Positions 44,330-53,318 of a stretch of 64,000 nt of DNA are shown piece by piece. Position 1 is the stretch's first letter. Each line of letters starts with the position of its first letter. Below the pieces are notes generated by a model, which saw only the letters and a program-made list of their open reading frames with translations, did not search any database and was not told the origin of the DNA. The position numbers and the translations under genes were made by a program. Origin of the DNA: Oceanibium sediminis (GTDB taxonomy: Bacteria; Pseudomonadota; Alphaproteobacteria; Rhodobacterales; Rhodobacteraceae); assembly GCF_003265325.1 (NCBI RefSeq), contig NZ_QGNX01000001.1, positions 806,001-870,000 on the forward strand, in the 5' to 3' direction.

Positions 44330-45319
44330 CTAGTTGCGCAGATCCTTGGCCGAAGCGGTGATCCGCTGGTACTGGCCATAGGTGCGGAACGGCTCAAGGT
44401 AGCCGTCCAGCTCAGCCGCCATCGAGGTGGGCTCGATCCCCAGGGTTTCCAGCGTCATCGCGTCCTCGGACACGACGTTGTCCTTCTCAAGCAGAAGCAC
44501 TTGGTCGTAGGTCACCGGCGCGGGCAGCAGGCCGCCCGAAATCTTTGACAGGAAGCCGAAGATCCGCCCCTGCAGCCGGGCGATGGGCATCGGAACCGCC
44601 ATGATCCAGCGCTTGCGGCGGATCACGCGCAACATGCGCTCCATCAACTGGCGGAAGGTTTCGACGTCCGGCCCGCCCAGCTCGTAGATGCCGGGGGTGA
44701 CGTCGCTGGTCAGCGCCTTCTCGGCGGCGGCGGCGATATCGTCCACGTAAACCGGCTGGAAGCGCGTGTCCGGCCCGATCACGGGCAGCACGGGGCTGAT
44801 CCGCGCCATCGCGGCGAAGCGGTTGAAGAACTCATCCTCGGAGCCGAACACGATGGAGGGGCGCAGGATCACCGCGTCCTTCTGGTGTTGCAGCACGGCT
44901 GCCTCGCCCTCCGCCTTGCTGCGGGCATAGGCAGAGGGGCTGTCCGCATCCGCCCCGATGGCGGAGATATGGACGAACTTGCCGATCCCCGACTCGGCCG
45001 CGATCCGCGCGACCCGGCCAGCGCCTTCGGTCTGAACGGCATCGAAGCTTTGCGCGCCGCGCGGGGCCAGGATGCCGACGCAGTTCACCACCGCGTCCGC
45101 GCCCGCCATCGCCGCACGGACAGAGGCGTCGTCCCGCACGTTCGCGGGCACCGGCTCCACCTGGCCGACGACGCCATAGGTGCGCACGAACAGCGCCTCG
45201 TTCGGGCGGCGCACCGCGACCCTTACCCGCCAACCGGCGCGCGCCATGCGCAGCGCGATGTAGCGCCCCACGAAACCGGAGCCGCCAAAGATCGTCACAA
45301 TCGGGCTGAGAGGGGTCAT
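44330..45319 (-). CDS. NDUFA9-like atypical SDR (complex I assembly-type)
   Basis: Seen: 329 residues with IFGGSGFVGRYIALRMARAGWRV, VNCVGIL, the Tyr-Lys pair in YARSKAEGEAAVL, and a C-terminal domain ending in LEPFRTYGQYQ. Known: bacterial relatives of the mitochondrial complex I accessory subunit NDUFA9; they bind NAD(P)H and their role is unsettled. The start at 45319 fits the motif; the 43 extra upstream codons are not supported. Confidence 0.82.
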   Translation of the reverse strand: MTPLSPIVTIFGGSGFVGRYIALRMARAGWRVRVAVRRPNEALFVRTYGVVGQVEPVPANVRDDASVRAAMAGADAVVNCVGILAPRGAQSFDAVQTEGAGRVARIAAESGIGKFVHISAIGADADSPSAYARSKAEGEAAVLQHQKDAVILRPSIVFGSEDEFFNRFAAMARISPVLPVIGPDTRFQPVYVDDIAAAAEKALTSDVTPGIYELGGPDVETFRQLMERMLRVIRRKRWIMAVPMPIARLQGRIFGFLSKISGGLLPAPVTYDQVLLLEKDNVVSEDAMTLETLGIEPTSMAAELDGYLEPFRTYGQYQRITASAKDLRN

Positions 45320-45455
45320 CGCTGTGCGTACCTTTTGTCTAGAACCTGCCCTTGGGTACTGCCCTTGGCCGCCCGGCTCAAGGGGGCATGAGCGCAGATC
45401 GCGGGGTGCGTCGGCGCTTCCTTGCAAATTCCGACAGGAATTCGACAAAGGGCCG

Positions 45456-45484
45456 TTGACACCACCCGCAGGGGGGGCTAATCC
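45456..45484 (+). promoter_or_regulatory. promoter of tRNA-Leu
   Basis: TTGACA (45456-45461), 17-base spacer, TAATCC (45479-45484); the tRNA begins 21 bases later. Confidence 0.6.
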
Positions 45485-45505
45485 CCGGTCGGCAAGACGG
45501 CACCT

Positions 45506-45592
<87 letters not shown>

Positions 45593-45669
45593 TTACCTCC
45601 CCCGACGCATTGCCGTGTGGGCCCGCTCGGCCGGGGGCCGATGCGGCAGACGGGCAGAGGGGCGGCAAC

Positions 45670-46281
45670 GTGGCTAATCACCTTCACAAGGGCGACCTTC
45701 CCGACGGGCTGGACCTTGGTCCCGTCGTCGCGATCGATTCCGAGACGATGGGCCTGATTCCGGCGCGCGACCGGCTGTGCGTGGTGCAGCTGTCCGCCGG
45801 TGACGGCGATGCGCACATGGTGCAGATTGCCAAGGACCAGGCCGAGGCGCCGAACCTTGCGCGGCTTCTGGCCGATCCCGACACGCTGAAACTGTTTCAC
45901 TTCGGCCGCTTCGATATCGCGGTGATGAAGCACCGCTTCGGCGTGCTGACGGCGCCGGTCTATTGCACCAAGATCGCCTCCAAGCTGGTGCGCACCTATA
46001 CCGACCGGCACGGGCTGAAGTACCTTTTGCAGGAACTGCTCGGGGTCGATATTTCCAAGCAGCAGCAAAGTTCTGACTGGGGGGCGGACACGCTGACCAA
46101 GGCGCAGCTGGACTACGCCGCATCGGACGTGCTGTACCTGCACCGGCTGCGGGATGAGCTGGACAAGCGGCTGGCGCGCGAAGGCCGACTCGAACTTGCC
46201 CAGGCCTGTTTCGACTTCCTGCCGCACCGCGCGGCGCTGGACCTGGCCGGCTGGCCCGAGACGGATATTTTCGCGCACTGA
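45670..46281 (+). CDS. ribonuclease D family 3'-5' exonuclease
   Basis: Seen: 203 residues with the DEDDy set: AIDSETMGL (Asp/Glu), HFGRFDIAVM (Asp) and DYAASDVLYL (Tyr/Asp). Known: short RNase D-like exonucleases trim RNA 3' ends; this one lacks the HRDC domains of full RNase D. Start GTG at 45670 with GAGGGG; fits better than the upstream ATG. It follows tRNA-Leu and precedes kdsD. Confidence 0.88.
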   Translation: MANHLHKGDLPDGLDLGPVVAIDSETMGLIPARDRLCVVQLSAGDGDAHMVQIAKDQAEAPNLARLLADPDTLKLFHFGRFDIAVMKHRFGVLTAPVYCTKIASKLVRTYTDRHGLKYLLQELLGVDISKQQQSSDWGADTLTKAQLDYAASDVLYLHRLRDELDKRLAREGRLELAQACFDFLPHRAALDLAGWPETDIFAH

Positions 46282-46342
46282 CCCGATTTCGCGCGGCCCC
46301 GGCGGCGCACCGAAGACCCGAGCAGACGAAGGACCCGCAGAT

Positions 46343-47320
46343 ATGGCCCCAGACGACCCCACCGATCGCGCCATGATCGCGCGTGGCCAGCTTGTCTTGC
46401 GGACCGAGGCGGAGGCGATCACTGCGCTGGCCGACGGGCTTGGCCCCAGCTTCGCGGCCGCGGTGCGCACGATGCTCGGGGCCACGGGGCGGATCATCGT
46501 TTCGGGCATGGGGAAATCGGGTCATATCGCGCGCAAGATCGCCGCGACCATGGCGTCCACCGGGACGCCGGCGATGTTCGTCCACCCGGGCGAGGCGAGC
46601 CATGGCGACCTTGGCATGATAACCCGCCACGATGTAGCGTTGCTGCTGTCGAACTCGGGCGAGACCCCGGAGCTGGCGGATATCATCGCCTACACGCTGG
46701 CGCGGGGCATTCCGCTGATCGGCATCACCTCGGCGCCGAACAGCACGCTGGTGGCCAAGGCGGATCACGCCATCGTCCTGCCCCCCGCGGCCGAGGCGTG
46801 CCCCAACGGGCTTGCGCCCACCACCTCCACCACGGTGACGCTGGCGCTGGGCGATGCGCTGGCCGTTGCGATGATGGAACAGCGGGCCTTCACCCCGGAG
46901 AATTTCCGTGACTTCCACCCCGGCGGCAAGCTGGGCGCGATCCTGTCCACCGTGGGCGACCTGATGCACGGGCGCGAGGAACTGCCGCTCGTCACCCCGC
47001 AGGACCCCATGTCGCGCGCGCTGCTGGAAATCAGCTCTCGCGGGTTCGGCGTCGCCGGCGTCGTGGATGGAGAGGGGGCGCTGCTTGGTGTCATCACCGA
47101 CGGTGACCTGCGGCGCAACATGGCGGACCTGATGTCGCGCACCGCCGAACAGGTGATGACGCCCTCGCCCAAGACCATCTCGCCCGACGTATTGGCGACG
47201 GAGGCCCTGGCCCGGATGAACCGCGAGAAGATCACGACGCTGTTCGTCATGCCCGCGGGCGCGGTCGCCCCGGTCGGCATCCTGCACATCCACGACTGCC
47301 TCAGGGCCGGGCTTGGCTGA
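46343..47320 (+). CDS. kdsD: D-arabinose-5-phosphate isomerase (KpsF/GutQ family)
   Basis: Seen: 325 residues: SIS domain with GRIIVSGMGKSGHIARKIAATMASTGTPA and HPGEASHGDLGMI, then two CBS repeats (LEISSRGFGVAGVVDGEGALLGVITDGDLRR). Known: first step of Kdo synthesis for LPS. ATG at 46343 with GAAGGA. Followed at once by lptC, whose TTG start overlaps its stop. Confidence 0.93.
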   Translation: MAPDDPTDRAMIARGQLVLRTEAEAITALADGLGPSFAAAVRTMLGATGRIIVSGMGKSGHIARKIAATMASTGTPAMFVHPGEASHGDLGMITRHDVALLLSNSGETPELADIIAYTLARGIPLIGITSAPNSTLVAKADHAIVLPPAAEACPNGLAPTTSTTVTLALGDALAVAMMEQRAFTPENFRDFHPGGKLGAILSTVGDLMHGREELPLVTPQDPMSRALLEISSRGFGVAGVVDGEGALLGVITDGDLRRNMADLMSRTAEQVMTPSPKTISPDVLATEALARMNREKITTLFVMPAGAVAPVGILHIHDCLRAGLG

Positions 47321-47960
47321 CGGCGGGCATCAGCACCACCGCTCCCGCCGCTCCCGGGTGGTGGGGGTGTTGAAACTTGTCTTGCCGATGACGGCGCTCA
47401 TCCTGCTCGGCATGGTCGTGCTGTGGGAAAACGCCGAAGAGCCGGGGATCGGCCTGGTGTTCAGCGACGCCGATCTCGAGGACCTGAAAACCGGGATGCG
47501 CCTCACCGGGCCGCAACTGTCCGGGGCCAGCCTGAACGGGGAACTTTACGATTTCCGCGCAGAAACCGTAGTCCCGTCGGACCAGGGCTTCTCGGCTCTG
47601 GAGATCGATTCGCTCAGCGGGGAAATCCGGTTTCTTGACGCGCGTACCGTCTCTCTCCGGTCCGATTCCGCGCACTTGGACCTGGAAAAGCGGCTGATCA
47701 CCCTGACCTCCGGGATCGAGATCGACACCTCCGACGGTTACCATGCCGAGGCCAGCAAGGTGGAGGTGGACACACGCGCCGCCGAACTGGTCGCCAGCGG
47801 CCCGGTGCTCGCCACGGGTCCCCTTGGCCGGATCACCGCGGACCGGCTGCTGATCAGCCCCGCCCTGGCGGACGGGGGTGGGACGGCGCGAAATGATGCC
47901 TTGATCCGATTTGAGGGGGGCGTAACACTCCGCTACACACCAGGGACGGAGAACCGATAG
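47313..47960 (+). CDS. lptC: LPS export system periplasmic bridge subunit LptC
   Basis: Seen: 215 residues with an N-terminal membrane helix (LKLVLPMTALILLGMVVLW) and a beta-jellyroll style periplasmic part (GMRLTGPQLSGASLNGELYDFRA, IRFEGGVTLRY). The likely start is TTG at 47313, overlapping the kdsD stop; sequence similarity in LptC is low, so the call rests on layout and operon position. Known: links LptB2FG to LptA. Confidence 0.85.
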   Translation: MADGGHQHHRSRRSRVVGVLKLVLPMTALILLGMVVLWENAEEPGIGLVFSDADLEDLKTGMRLTGPQLSGASLNGELYDFRAETVVPSDQGFSALEIDSLSGEIRFLDARTVSLRSDSAHLDLEKRLITLTSGIEIDTSDGYHAEASKVEVDTRAAELVASGPVLATGPLGRITADRLLISPALADGGGTARNDALIRFEGGVTLRYTPGTENR

Positions 47961-48451
47961 TGCGCCAATACCTGACCCTTGCCCTTATCCTCGCGCTGAC
48001 ACCGGCCCTTGCGCTGGCCCAGGCCGAGGTGCCTTTCGGCGGCCTCGCGCATGACAATTCCCAACCGGTGGAGGTATCTGCCGACCGCCTGACGCTGAAC
48101 ACCGCCGACGGCAGCGCCACCTTCGCGGGCAATGTCGTCGTGGGGCAGGGCGCGTTGCGCATGGCGGCGGAACAGATCAGCGTCTTTTACGGCACCGACG
48201 CCGCGACCGGCGACATCACCCGGATGGAGGCGACCGGAAACGTTACGCTGACCAACGGCGACGAGGCGGCAGAGGCGCAATCGGCAGTCTATGACGTGCG
48301 CGACGGCACCATCTCCATGACGGGCGAGGTGCTACTGACCCAGGGCGGCAACGCGCTGTCGGGGCAGAAGCTGTCGATCGACCTCAGCACCGGCACCGCG
48401 GAAATGGAAGGGCGGGTGCAGACGATCCTGCGGCCCTCCTCCTCGCCATGA
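47960..48451 (+). CDS. lptA: LPS transport periplasmic protein LptA
   Basis: Seen: 163 residues with a signal peptide (LALILALTPALALAQA) and OstA repeats: NSQPVEVSADRLTLNTADGSATFAGNVVV and NGDEAAEAQSAVYDVRDGTISMTG. Known: forms the periplasmic bridge for LPS. GTG start shares a base with the lptC stop; the stop overlaps the lptB start as ATGA. Confidence 0.92.
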   Translation: MRQYLTLALILALTPALALAQAEVPFGGLAHDNSQPVEVSADRLTLNTADGSATFAGNVVVGQGALRMAAEQISVFYGTDAATGDITRMEATGNVTLTNGDEAAEAQSAVYDVRDGTISMTGEVLLTQGGNALSGQKLSIDLSTGTAEMEGRVQTILRPSSSP

Positions 48452-49215
48452 GTGACGTGATGAGCGATCCGGAGCTGGAAATCCACGCCGGGCACGGCGG
48501 GCTGGAGGTGATGAACCTCGGCAAGTCCTACCGCAAGAAGCCGGTTTTGCGCGACGTGTCGCTGCATGTGCGCCGGGGCGAGGTGGTGGCGCTGCTCGGC
48601 CCCAACGGTGCGGGCAAGACGACCTGTTTTTACGCCATCGCCGGCCTTGTCACGCCTGAACAGGGCACCGTCCTGCTGGATGGCGAGGATCTGACCCTGC
48701 TGCCGATGTTCCAGCGGGCGCGCAAGGGGATCGGCTACCTGCCGCAGGAAGCCTCGATCTTTCGCGGGCTGAACGTGGAACAGAACATCCGCGCGGTGCT
48801 GGAATTGCACGAATCAACGCCCGCGCGGCGCAACCGGATGCTGGACGAGTTGCTGGCGGAATTCTCCATCACGCACCTGCGCCGCGCACCGGCCATCGCC
48901 CTGTCCGGCGGGGAGCGGCGGCGCGTGGAAATCGCCCGCTGCCTTGCCAGCCAGCCGAAATTCGTGCTTTTCGACGAGCCTTTCGCCGGGGTGGACCCCA
49001 TCGCCGTGGGCGAGATTCGCGCTCTGGTTGCGCAGCTGAAGACGCGCGGCCTGGGCGTTCTGATCACCGATCACAACGTGCGCGAAACGCTGGAGATCGT
49101 GGATCGCGCCTATATCCTGCACGATGGCACCGTGATGATGAACGGCACCCCGGACGAGGTTGTCCGCGACGACAACGTCCGCCGCGTATATCTGGGCGAA
49201 GGTTTCCGTATCTGA
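48448..49215 (+). CDS. lptB: LPS export ABC transporter ATPase LptB
   Basis: Seen: 255 residues with Walker A GPNGAGKTT, signature LSGGERRRVEIARC, Walker B VLFDEPFAGVDP and the switch His in ITDHNVRET. Known: powers LPS extraction from the inner membrane. lptF and lptG are not in this window. After it come 271 bases before hpf; a TTGCAC...TAGCAT pair (49273-49301) there is a possible promoter. Confidence 0.96.
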   Translation: MSDVMSDPELEIHAGHGGLEVMNLGKSYRKKPVLRDVSLHVRRGEVVALLGPNGAGKTTCFYAIAGLVTPEQGTVLLDGEDLTLLPMFQRARKGIGYLPQEASIFRGLNVEQNIRAVLELHESTPARRNRMLDELLAEFSITHLRRAPAIALSGGERRRVEIARCLASQPKFVLFDEPFAGVDPIAVGEIRALVAQLKTRGLGVLITDHNVRETLEIVDRAYILHDGTVMMNGTPDEVVRDDNVRRVYLGEGFRI

Positions 49216-49486
49216 GGCAACACATTGCGGTCACGGCGCGGGGGGTAAAATCCACCGCCCGCATCGGAACAGTTGCACGACTCGCGGTCCGGGCATAGCA
49301 TCATGGCATGGTTCACGTGCGTGCCATCTTCAATTGCAATTTGACCAGTACACCCCTGGGTTGTGGCCACCATCCATGACGCAGGGCGCAGGCGCGCCGT
49401 GCCATACCCGCGACGCGCGACACCCGCGCGCCCGCGTAAGCAAAGACAGCAGCCTTGAAAAGGCGGCGCAAATATTGGGAGACGTG

Positions 49487-50071
49487 ATGCAGATTCAGGT
49501 TCATGGGAAGCATCTGGACGTGGGGGAAGCTCTCACCACGCATGTGAACACGCGGCTTGCCGATGCCGTGGAAAAGTACGCGAATCGCCCTCTCGAAGCG
49601 GTCGTCACCTTTTCCAAGGACCGCCATGAGTTTTGTGCAGATGCCTCTGTCCACCTGTCCACGGGACTGACCGTCCAGGCCAAGGGCCGTGCCGCGGACA
49701 TCTACGAGAGTTTCGAGGGCGCGGTCGAAAAGATGGAAAAGCAACTGCGCCGCTACAAACGGCGGTTGAAGGATCATCACCAAAAACGGTCCGACCCTAT
49801 TGAAGCTTTTGGCGCGGCGTCATATATCCTCGACCGCGAGCCAGACAGCGGGGAGGAAGACGAGCCGGACTCGCTCCAGCCCGTTATCGTTGCTGAGATG
49901 GAGACCCGGGTGCAATTGTTGTCCGTCGGGGAAGCCGTGATGCAAATGGAACTGGCGGGCGCGCCCTTGTTGGTGTTCAGGAACACGACCCACGGTGGTG
50001 TCAACGTAGTGTACCAGCGCGAGGATGGAAATATCGGGTGGATCGATCCGCGAGCCGTGGAAGCCACCTGA
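49487..50071 (+). CDS. hpf: long-form ribosome hibernation promoting factor
   Basis: Seen: 194 residues. N-terminal HPF domain (MQIQVHGKHLDVGEALTTHV, RRYKRRLKDHHQ), linker, and the C-terminal dimerisation domain (SVGEAVMQMELAGAPLLVFRNTTHGGVNVVYQREDGNIGWIDP). Known: long HPF pairs 70S ribosomes into 100S dimers in stationary phase. ATG at 49487 with GGGAG; the upstream open frame lacks HPF sequence. Confidence 0.93.
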   Translation: MQIQVHGKHLDVGEALTTHVNTRLADAVEKYANRPLEAVVTFSKDRHEFCADASVHLSTGLTVQAKGRAADIYESFEGAVEKMEKQLRRYKRRLKDHHQKRSDPIEAFGAASYILDREPDSGEEDEPDSLQPVIVAEMETRVQLLSVGEAVMQMELAGAPLLVFRNTTHGGVNVVYQREDGNIGWIDPRAVEAT

Positions 50072-50098
50072 GAGAAAAAATCGGAGCGGCCTGCCGTC

Positions 50099-50563
50099 AT
50101 GAATATCACTGATATACTGCTGCCTGAAGCTGTCCATGCCCCCCTGCGGGTTCAAAGCAAGAAGCGACTGTTTCAGGAAATCGCCCAGGCGACGGCAGAC
50201 CGGCTTCCGATCGAGGCTGAAACGGTCATCTCCGTTTTGATGGAGCGTGAATCCCTCGGCCCAACCGGGGTTGGCCATGGTGTGGCCATCCCCCACGGGC
50301 GGCTCGAGGGGTTGGAGCAGGTCATGGGGCTGTTCTTCAAGCTCGAAACCCCGGTGGATTTCGACAGTGTCGACCGGATGCCCGTGGACCTGGTCTTCGT
50401 GCTTCTGGCACCGAAGGCGGCGGGCGCAGAGCATCTGAAGGCGCTGGCACGCGTGTCGCGCCTGCTGCGTGACGAAGACACCCGCGCCAAGCTGCGGTCC
50501 ACCAGCGATGCGCAGGCGATCTTCCACATCCTGACCGCGGACGAAGCGTCCAAGGCGGCCTGA
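50099..50563 (+). CDS. ptsN: nitrogen-PTS EIIA component
   Basis: Seen: 154 residues; active-site His in GVAIPHGRL, with GPTGVGHG before it and LARVSRLLRDEDTRAKL after. Known: phosphorylated through the EINtr/NPr relay; signals nitrogen and potassium status. In many proteobacteria the order is lptB-rpoN-hpf-ptsN; rpoN is missing here. Convergent with the next gene. Confidence 0.94.
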   Translation: MNITDILLPEAVHAPLRVQSKKRLFQEIAQATADRLPIEAETVISVLMERESLGPTGVGHGVAIPHGRLEGLEQVMGLFFKLETPVDFDSVDRMPVDLVFVLLAPKAAGAEHLKALARVSRLLRDEDTRAKLRSTSDAQAIFHILTADEASKAA

Positions 50564-50570
50564 GCGCGGC

Positions 50571-52262
50571 TCAGGTCTTGCGCCGCAGGACCCGCGTCAT
50601 TTCCTCGTACCGTGCAACGTCGCCGATAAGCGGCTGAACCTCGTCCTCGGGGGCATCGGTGCTGGCCAGTGCCTCAAGGTATTCGGCGAAGCGCTCGGGC
50701 AGGTGCAGGCCTGAAAAATCGGCGCAGGGCTGGATCTTTTCGGGCAGCGTTTCCACGACCTGCTGAAGCGCTGCGGTGCCTTCGCTCAGCAGGGTGCGGG
50801 TTCTCACCACGTGCAGATGCGCGCCGTCCAGGGCCGCCTCGATCCGGGCGCGGGTGGCGGCTTCCTTCGCCAGCCGCGCGCTGACCGCTTGCGCCAGCGA
50901 TGCGGGATCGTCCGCCCAGGTGGCGTAAAGGTCGTGAATCCAGGCATCCTGCAGCCGCAGGATATGCGCGTTGGGGTCGCGCAGAAGAAAGCCGTCGATA
51001 GGCACGTCATGGCCGAAGTCATGCAGGAAACACTGTGCGCGGCGGCGTTCCACCCAGATCAGCTTCGACAGGAAATGGACCGGCTTGTGATCCCGGATCG
51101 CGGTGCTGGCGCTGAGGTTGCCGGTGAAATTCGCGGCGTTGTCCACGAAGTCCACCCGCTCGGGGTGGAAAAGCTGGCCGTGCGCGATGGTCCGGTCGTT
51201 CTGGTTCACCCGTTTCGCGTGGTCCGGGTAGAGCACCTGCAACCCGTCGATCACCAGGTATGGGCAGGCGGTTTCGTGCTGGTGTGTCATCCGTCGGCCG
51301 GGGTGGCGGCCCTGGCTGATCAGCCCCTTGCGCCCGTTGATGTGCCGGGTCTGGGCGCGCTCGAACCGCGCCGTCAGCCGCCCGCCATCGCTTTTAGAGG
51401 GCAGAAGGTCGGTCAGCCTGGGGTTCAGGAACACCCGGTAAAGCTGGTTCGCGCCGCGCCAGATCTTGCGCGCGAAGAAGCCCTCGGCATGCAGCAGAAG
51501 ATCCAGGTGGTCGTCGTAGAACACGTAGGGTTTGCCCTGCGGATCAAAGCGCACGAAGGTCAGCGGCGTGCTGGTGCTTTTCGTGGAGTGCTTGGCCGCC
51601 AGGGTCTGAAAGAACGACTCGTCCGGGATCCAGGTGCGCCGGAAGAAGGTGCAATATTCCGGCAAATTCGGGTCCGCCAGTATCGCGCGCAGCGTCTCCG
51701 CGCTCAGCGCCCACCATTGAGAGCCGATGCGCGGGTGCAGACCGGCGGGCATCTTGCGCTTGATGCCAAGGCGCCGCTGGATCGCCACCAGCGCATCGAA
51801 ACTGCGCCGGAACCGCCTCCAGGGCAGCGGGTGGTACAGGGTGAAGCGTTCGATAGACAGGCCGTCGATCACCCAGGGGTCGGTTTCCACGTCCACGGAT
51901 TCGATGAAATCGACGCCCTGGTGCGCGGCAAGATGCGCCTCCAGCGCGGCGATGGGCTTGATCGGCAAGCAGGAGCCGGACAGCTGCACCACGTGGCTGA
52001 CGTCCGGCCAACGCTCGAACAGCAGGCGCAGCGCGCCGAGCGACGCCTCCACCAGGCTGAAGGTGCCCCAGTCGCAGCGATGGCGCGGGGCGAAGGCTAG
52101 GTTGTCGCTGCCCCCCATGGCGGAGTGCAGCTTGTCGAGTTCCTCGTCCCCGACGCGGGCGTCGATATGCACCACGACCCGGCAGCCCTGCCGCGTCAGG
52201 TGCTTGGCAAGCTGGGCCGTGCGCCACAGCTGCTCATGCGCCAGGAGGACGACGCCGATCAC
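50571..52262 (-). CDS. Core-2/I-branching type beta-1,6-N-acetylglucosaminyltransferase-like protein
   Basis: Seen: 563 residues. The N-terminal GT14-like domain has MIGVVLLAHEQLWRTAQL, VVHIDARVG, LSGSCLPIKP and GSQWWALS; residues from about 300 form a second domain not recognised. Known: GT14 enzymes add branching GlcNAc; bacterial members occur in capsule or EPS clusters, including Rhodobacteraceae. Start overlaps the previous gene as ATGA. Last gene of the galU-to-50571 minus-strand unit. Confidence 0.8.
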   Translation of the reverse strand: MIGVVLLAHEQLWRTAQLAKHLTRQGCRVVVHIDARVGDEELDKLHSAMGGSDNLAFAPRHRCDWGTFSLVEASLGALRLLFERWPDVSHVVQLSGSCLPIKPIAALEAHLAAHQGVDFIESVDVETDPWVIDGLSIERFTLYHPLPWRRFRRSFDALVAIQRRLGIKRKMPAGLHPRIGSQWWALSAETLRAILADPNLPEYCTFFRRTWIPDESFFQTLAAKHSTKSTSTPLTFVRFDPQGKPYVFYDDHLDLLLHAEGFFARKIWRGANQLYRVFLNPRLTDLLPSKSDGGRLTARFERAQTRHINGRKGLISQGRHPGRRMTHQHETACPYLVIDGLQVLYPDHAKRVNQNDRTIAHGQLFHPERVDFVDNAANFTGNLSASTAIRDHKPVHFLSKLIWVERRRAQCFLHDFGHDVPIDGFLLRDPNAHILRLQDAWIHDLYATWADDPASLAQAVSARLAKEAATRARIEAALDGAHLHVVRTRTLLSEGTAALQQVVETLPEKIQPCADFSGLHLPERFAEYLEALASTDAPEDEVQPLIGDVARYEEMTRVLRRKT

Positions 52263-53278
52263 GCCCAGCTTCCCGTTGAAAGAAGGCCGAGGTCCTCAAG
52301 CTGGCGCCAATCCCCGTAGCGGGTGGAGCAGGGTGTCCACATGGCCAGGCCGTCGCTCATCTTCTCGTCGTACACGCGATACTCCCGCGAGGCGGCGTAG
52401 TGCTGGCCGCGCTCGATCTCTTCCTTGGCCTTGTGGCCGAAGACGTCAAGGAACTTCGCGTGCAGAAGCGCGCCGCAGGCCCGCTCGCCCCCGCGCTCGT
52501 TATAGACCTGGTTCAACCCGCGCGGCATCAGCGTATGCGTGGACGAGCGGTAGACGGTGCCGAACCGCCAACGCACCAGCGGCACCTTGTTCAGCGCCGG
52601 GCCCAGTTCCGGCTTGTCGGCGAAGAACATGCGCTGGCGCGGACCGCCCTGAATCCACAGGTCACGGTAGGTGCCGTTGCGGTCGTAGGAATAATTCGCC
52701 GCATCGAACCAGCTGAGGATCTGGAACGGGTCCTTGCCTTCCTCATACGTCGTCTCGGCGATCGGCTGGTCGGAATACATGTCCAGCAGGATCGTGCCGA
52801 AGCTTTTCACGCGAGAGCTGTCCATCCACTCGGTCAGCGCGGGCAGGGGCCGCGTATCCATGTGCGGATAAACCAGGAACTCGTCCACATCCACGACAAG
52901 GCACCAGTGCCGGCGGCCATAGCGGTTCAGCAGGCCGTTCAGCCAGTCCATCCCATATTTGGAGCGTTTGTAGCTAGCCGTGGTCGTCCAGACAGAGGTA
53001 TCGGCCTGGTCGGCCAGGTATTCCCGGCTGCCGTCGTCCGAACCATTGTCGACGAAGATGAAATGATCGACGCCCATGTCGCGGTAGTATTTCAGGAAAT
53101 AGGGCAGGCGGATCCGCTCGTTCCTGAGGGTGCAGAACAGGATGATGTCACGCGGGCGGATCTGCTCGGTGCGGTTGCGCACCGGGGTCAGCTCGAAAAG
53201 GCGGCGGAAGCCGCGCAGCAGGTGGCGCGTGCGTTCGATCCGCAGTTGCAAACGGTTCAGCTGCCTGACCAGTCCCAT
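52259..53278 (-). CDS. glycosyltransferase family 2-like protein (PF13704 type)
   Basis: Seen: 339 residues with ILFCTLRNERIRLPYFLKYYRDMGVDHFIFVDNGSDDGSREYL and the acidic VDVDEFLVYP. Known: this is the Glyco_tranf_2_4 group, found in surface-glycan clusters. It ends in a 4-base overlap with the GT14-like gene, so the pair probably acts on the same glycan. Confidence 0.83.
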   Translation of the reverse strand: MGLVRQLNRLQLRIERTRHLLRGFRRLFELTPVRNRTEQIRPRDIILFCTLRNERIRLPYFLKYYRDMGVDHFIFVDNGSDDGSREYLADQADTSVWTTTASYKRSKYGMDWLNGLLNRYGRRHWCLVVDVDEFLVYPHMDTRPLPALTEWMDSSRVKSFGTILLDMYSDQPIAETTYEEGKDPFQILSWFDAANYSYDRNGTYRDLWIQGGPRQRMFFADKPELGPALNKVPLVRWRFGTVYRSSTHTLMPRGLNQVYNERGGERACGALLHAKFLDVFGHKAKEEIERGQHYAASREYRVYDEKMSDGLAMWTPCSTRYGDWRQLEDLGLLSTGSWA

Positions 53279-53318
53279 TTCGCCCCTGTGCGCAATGCTG
53301 CGAGTGTCACTCGTGTCT

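Noticed and set aside
45455-45461. GTTGACA near tRNA-Leu as another GntR operator
   Set aside because: It lacks the flanking AGT/ACT arms and is simply the -35 box of the tRNA promoter.
49453-49480. RpoH-type promoter (CTTGAAA...) before hpf
   Set aside because: The -35-like CTTGAAA is too close to the start codon to leave a leader, and no matching -10 was found.
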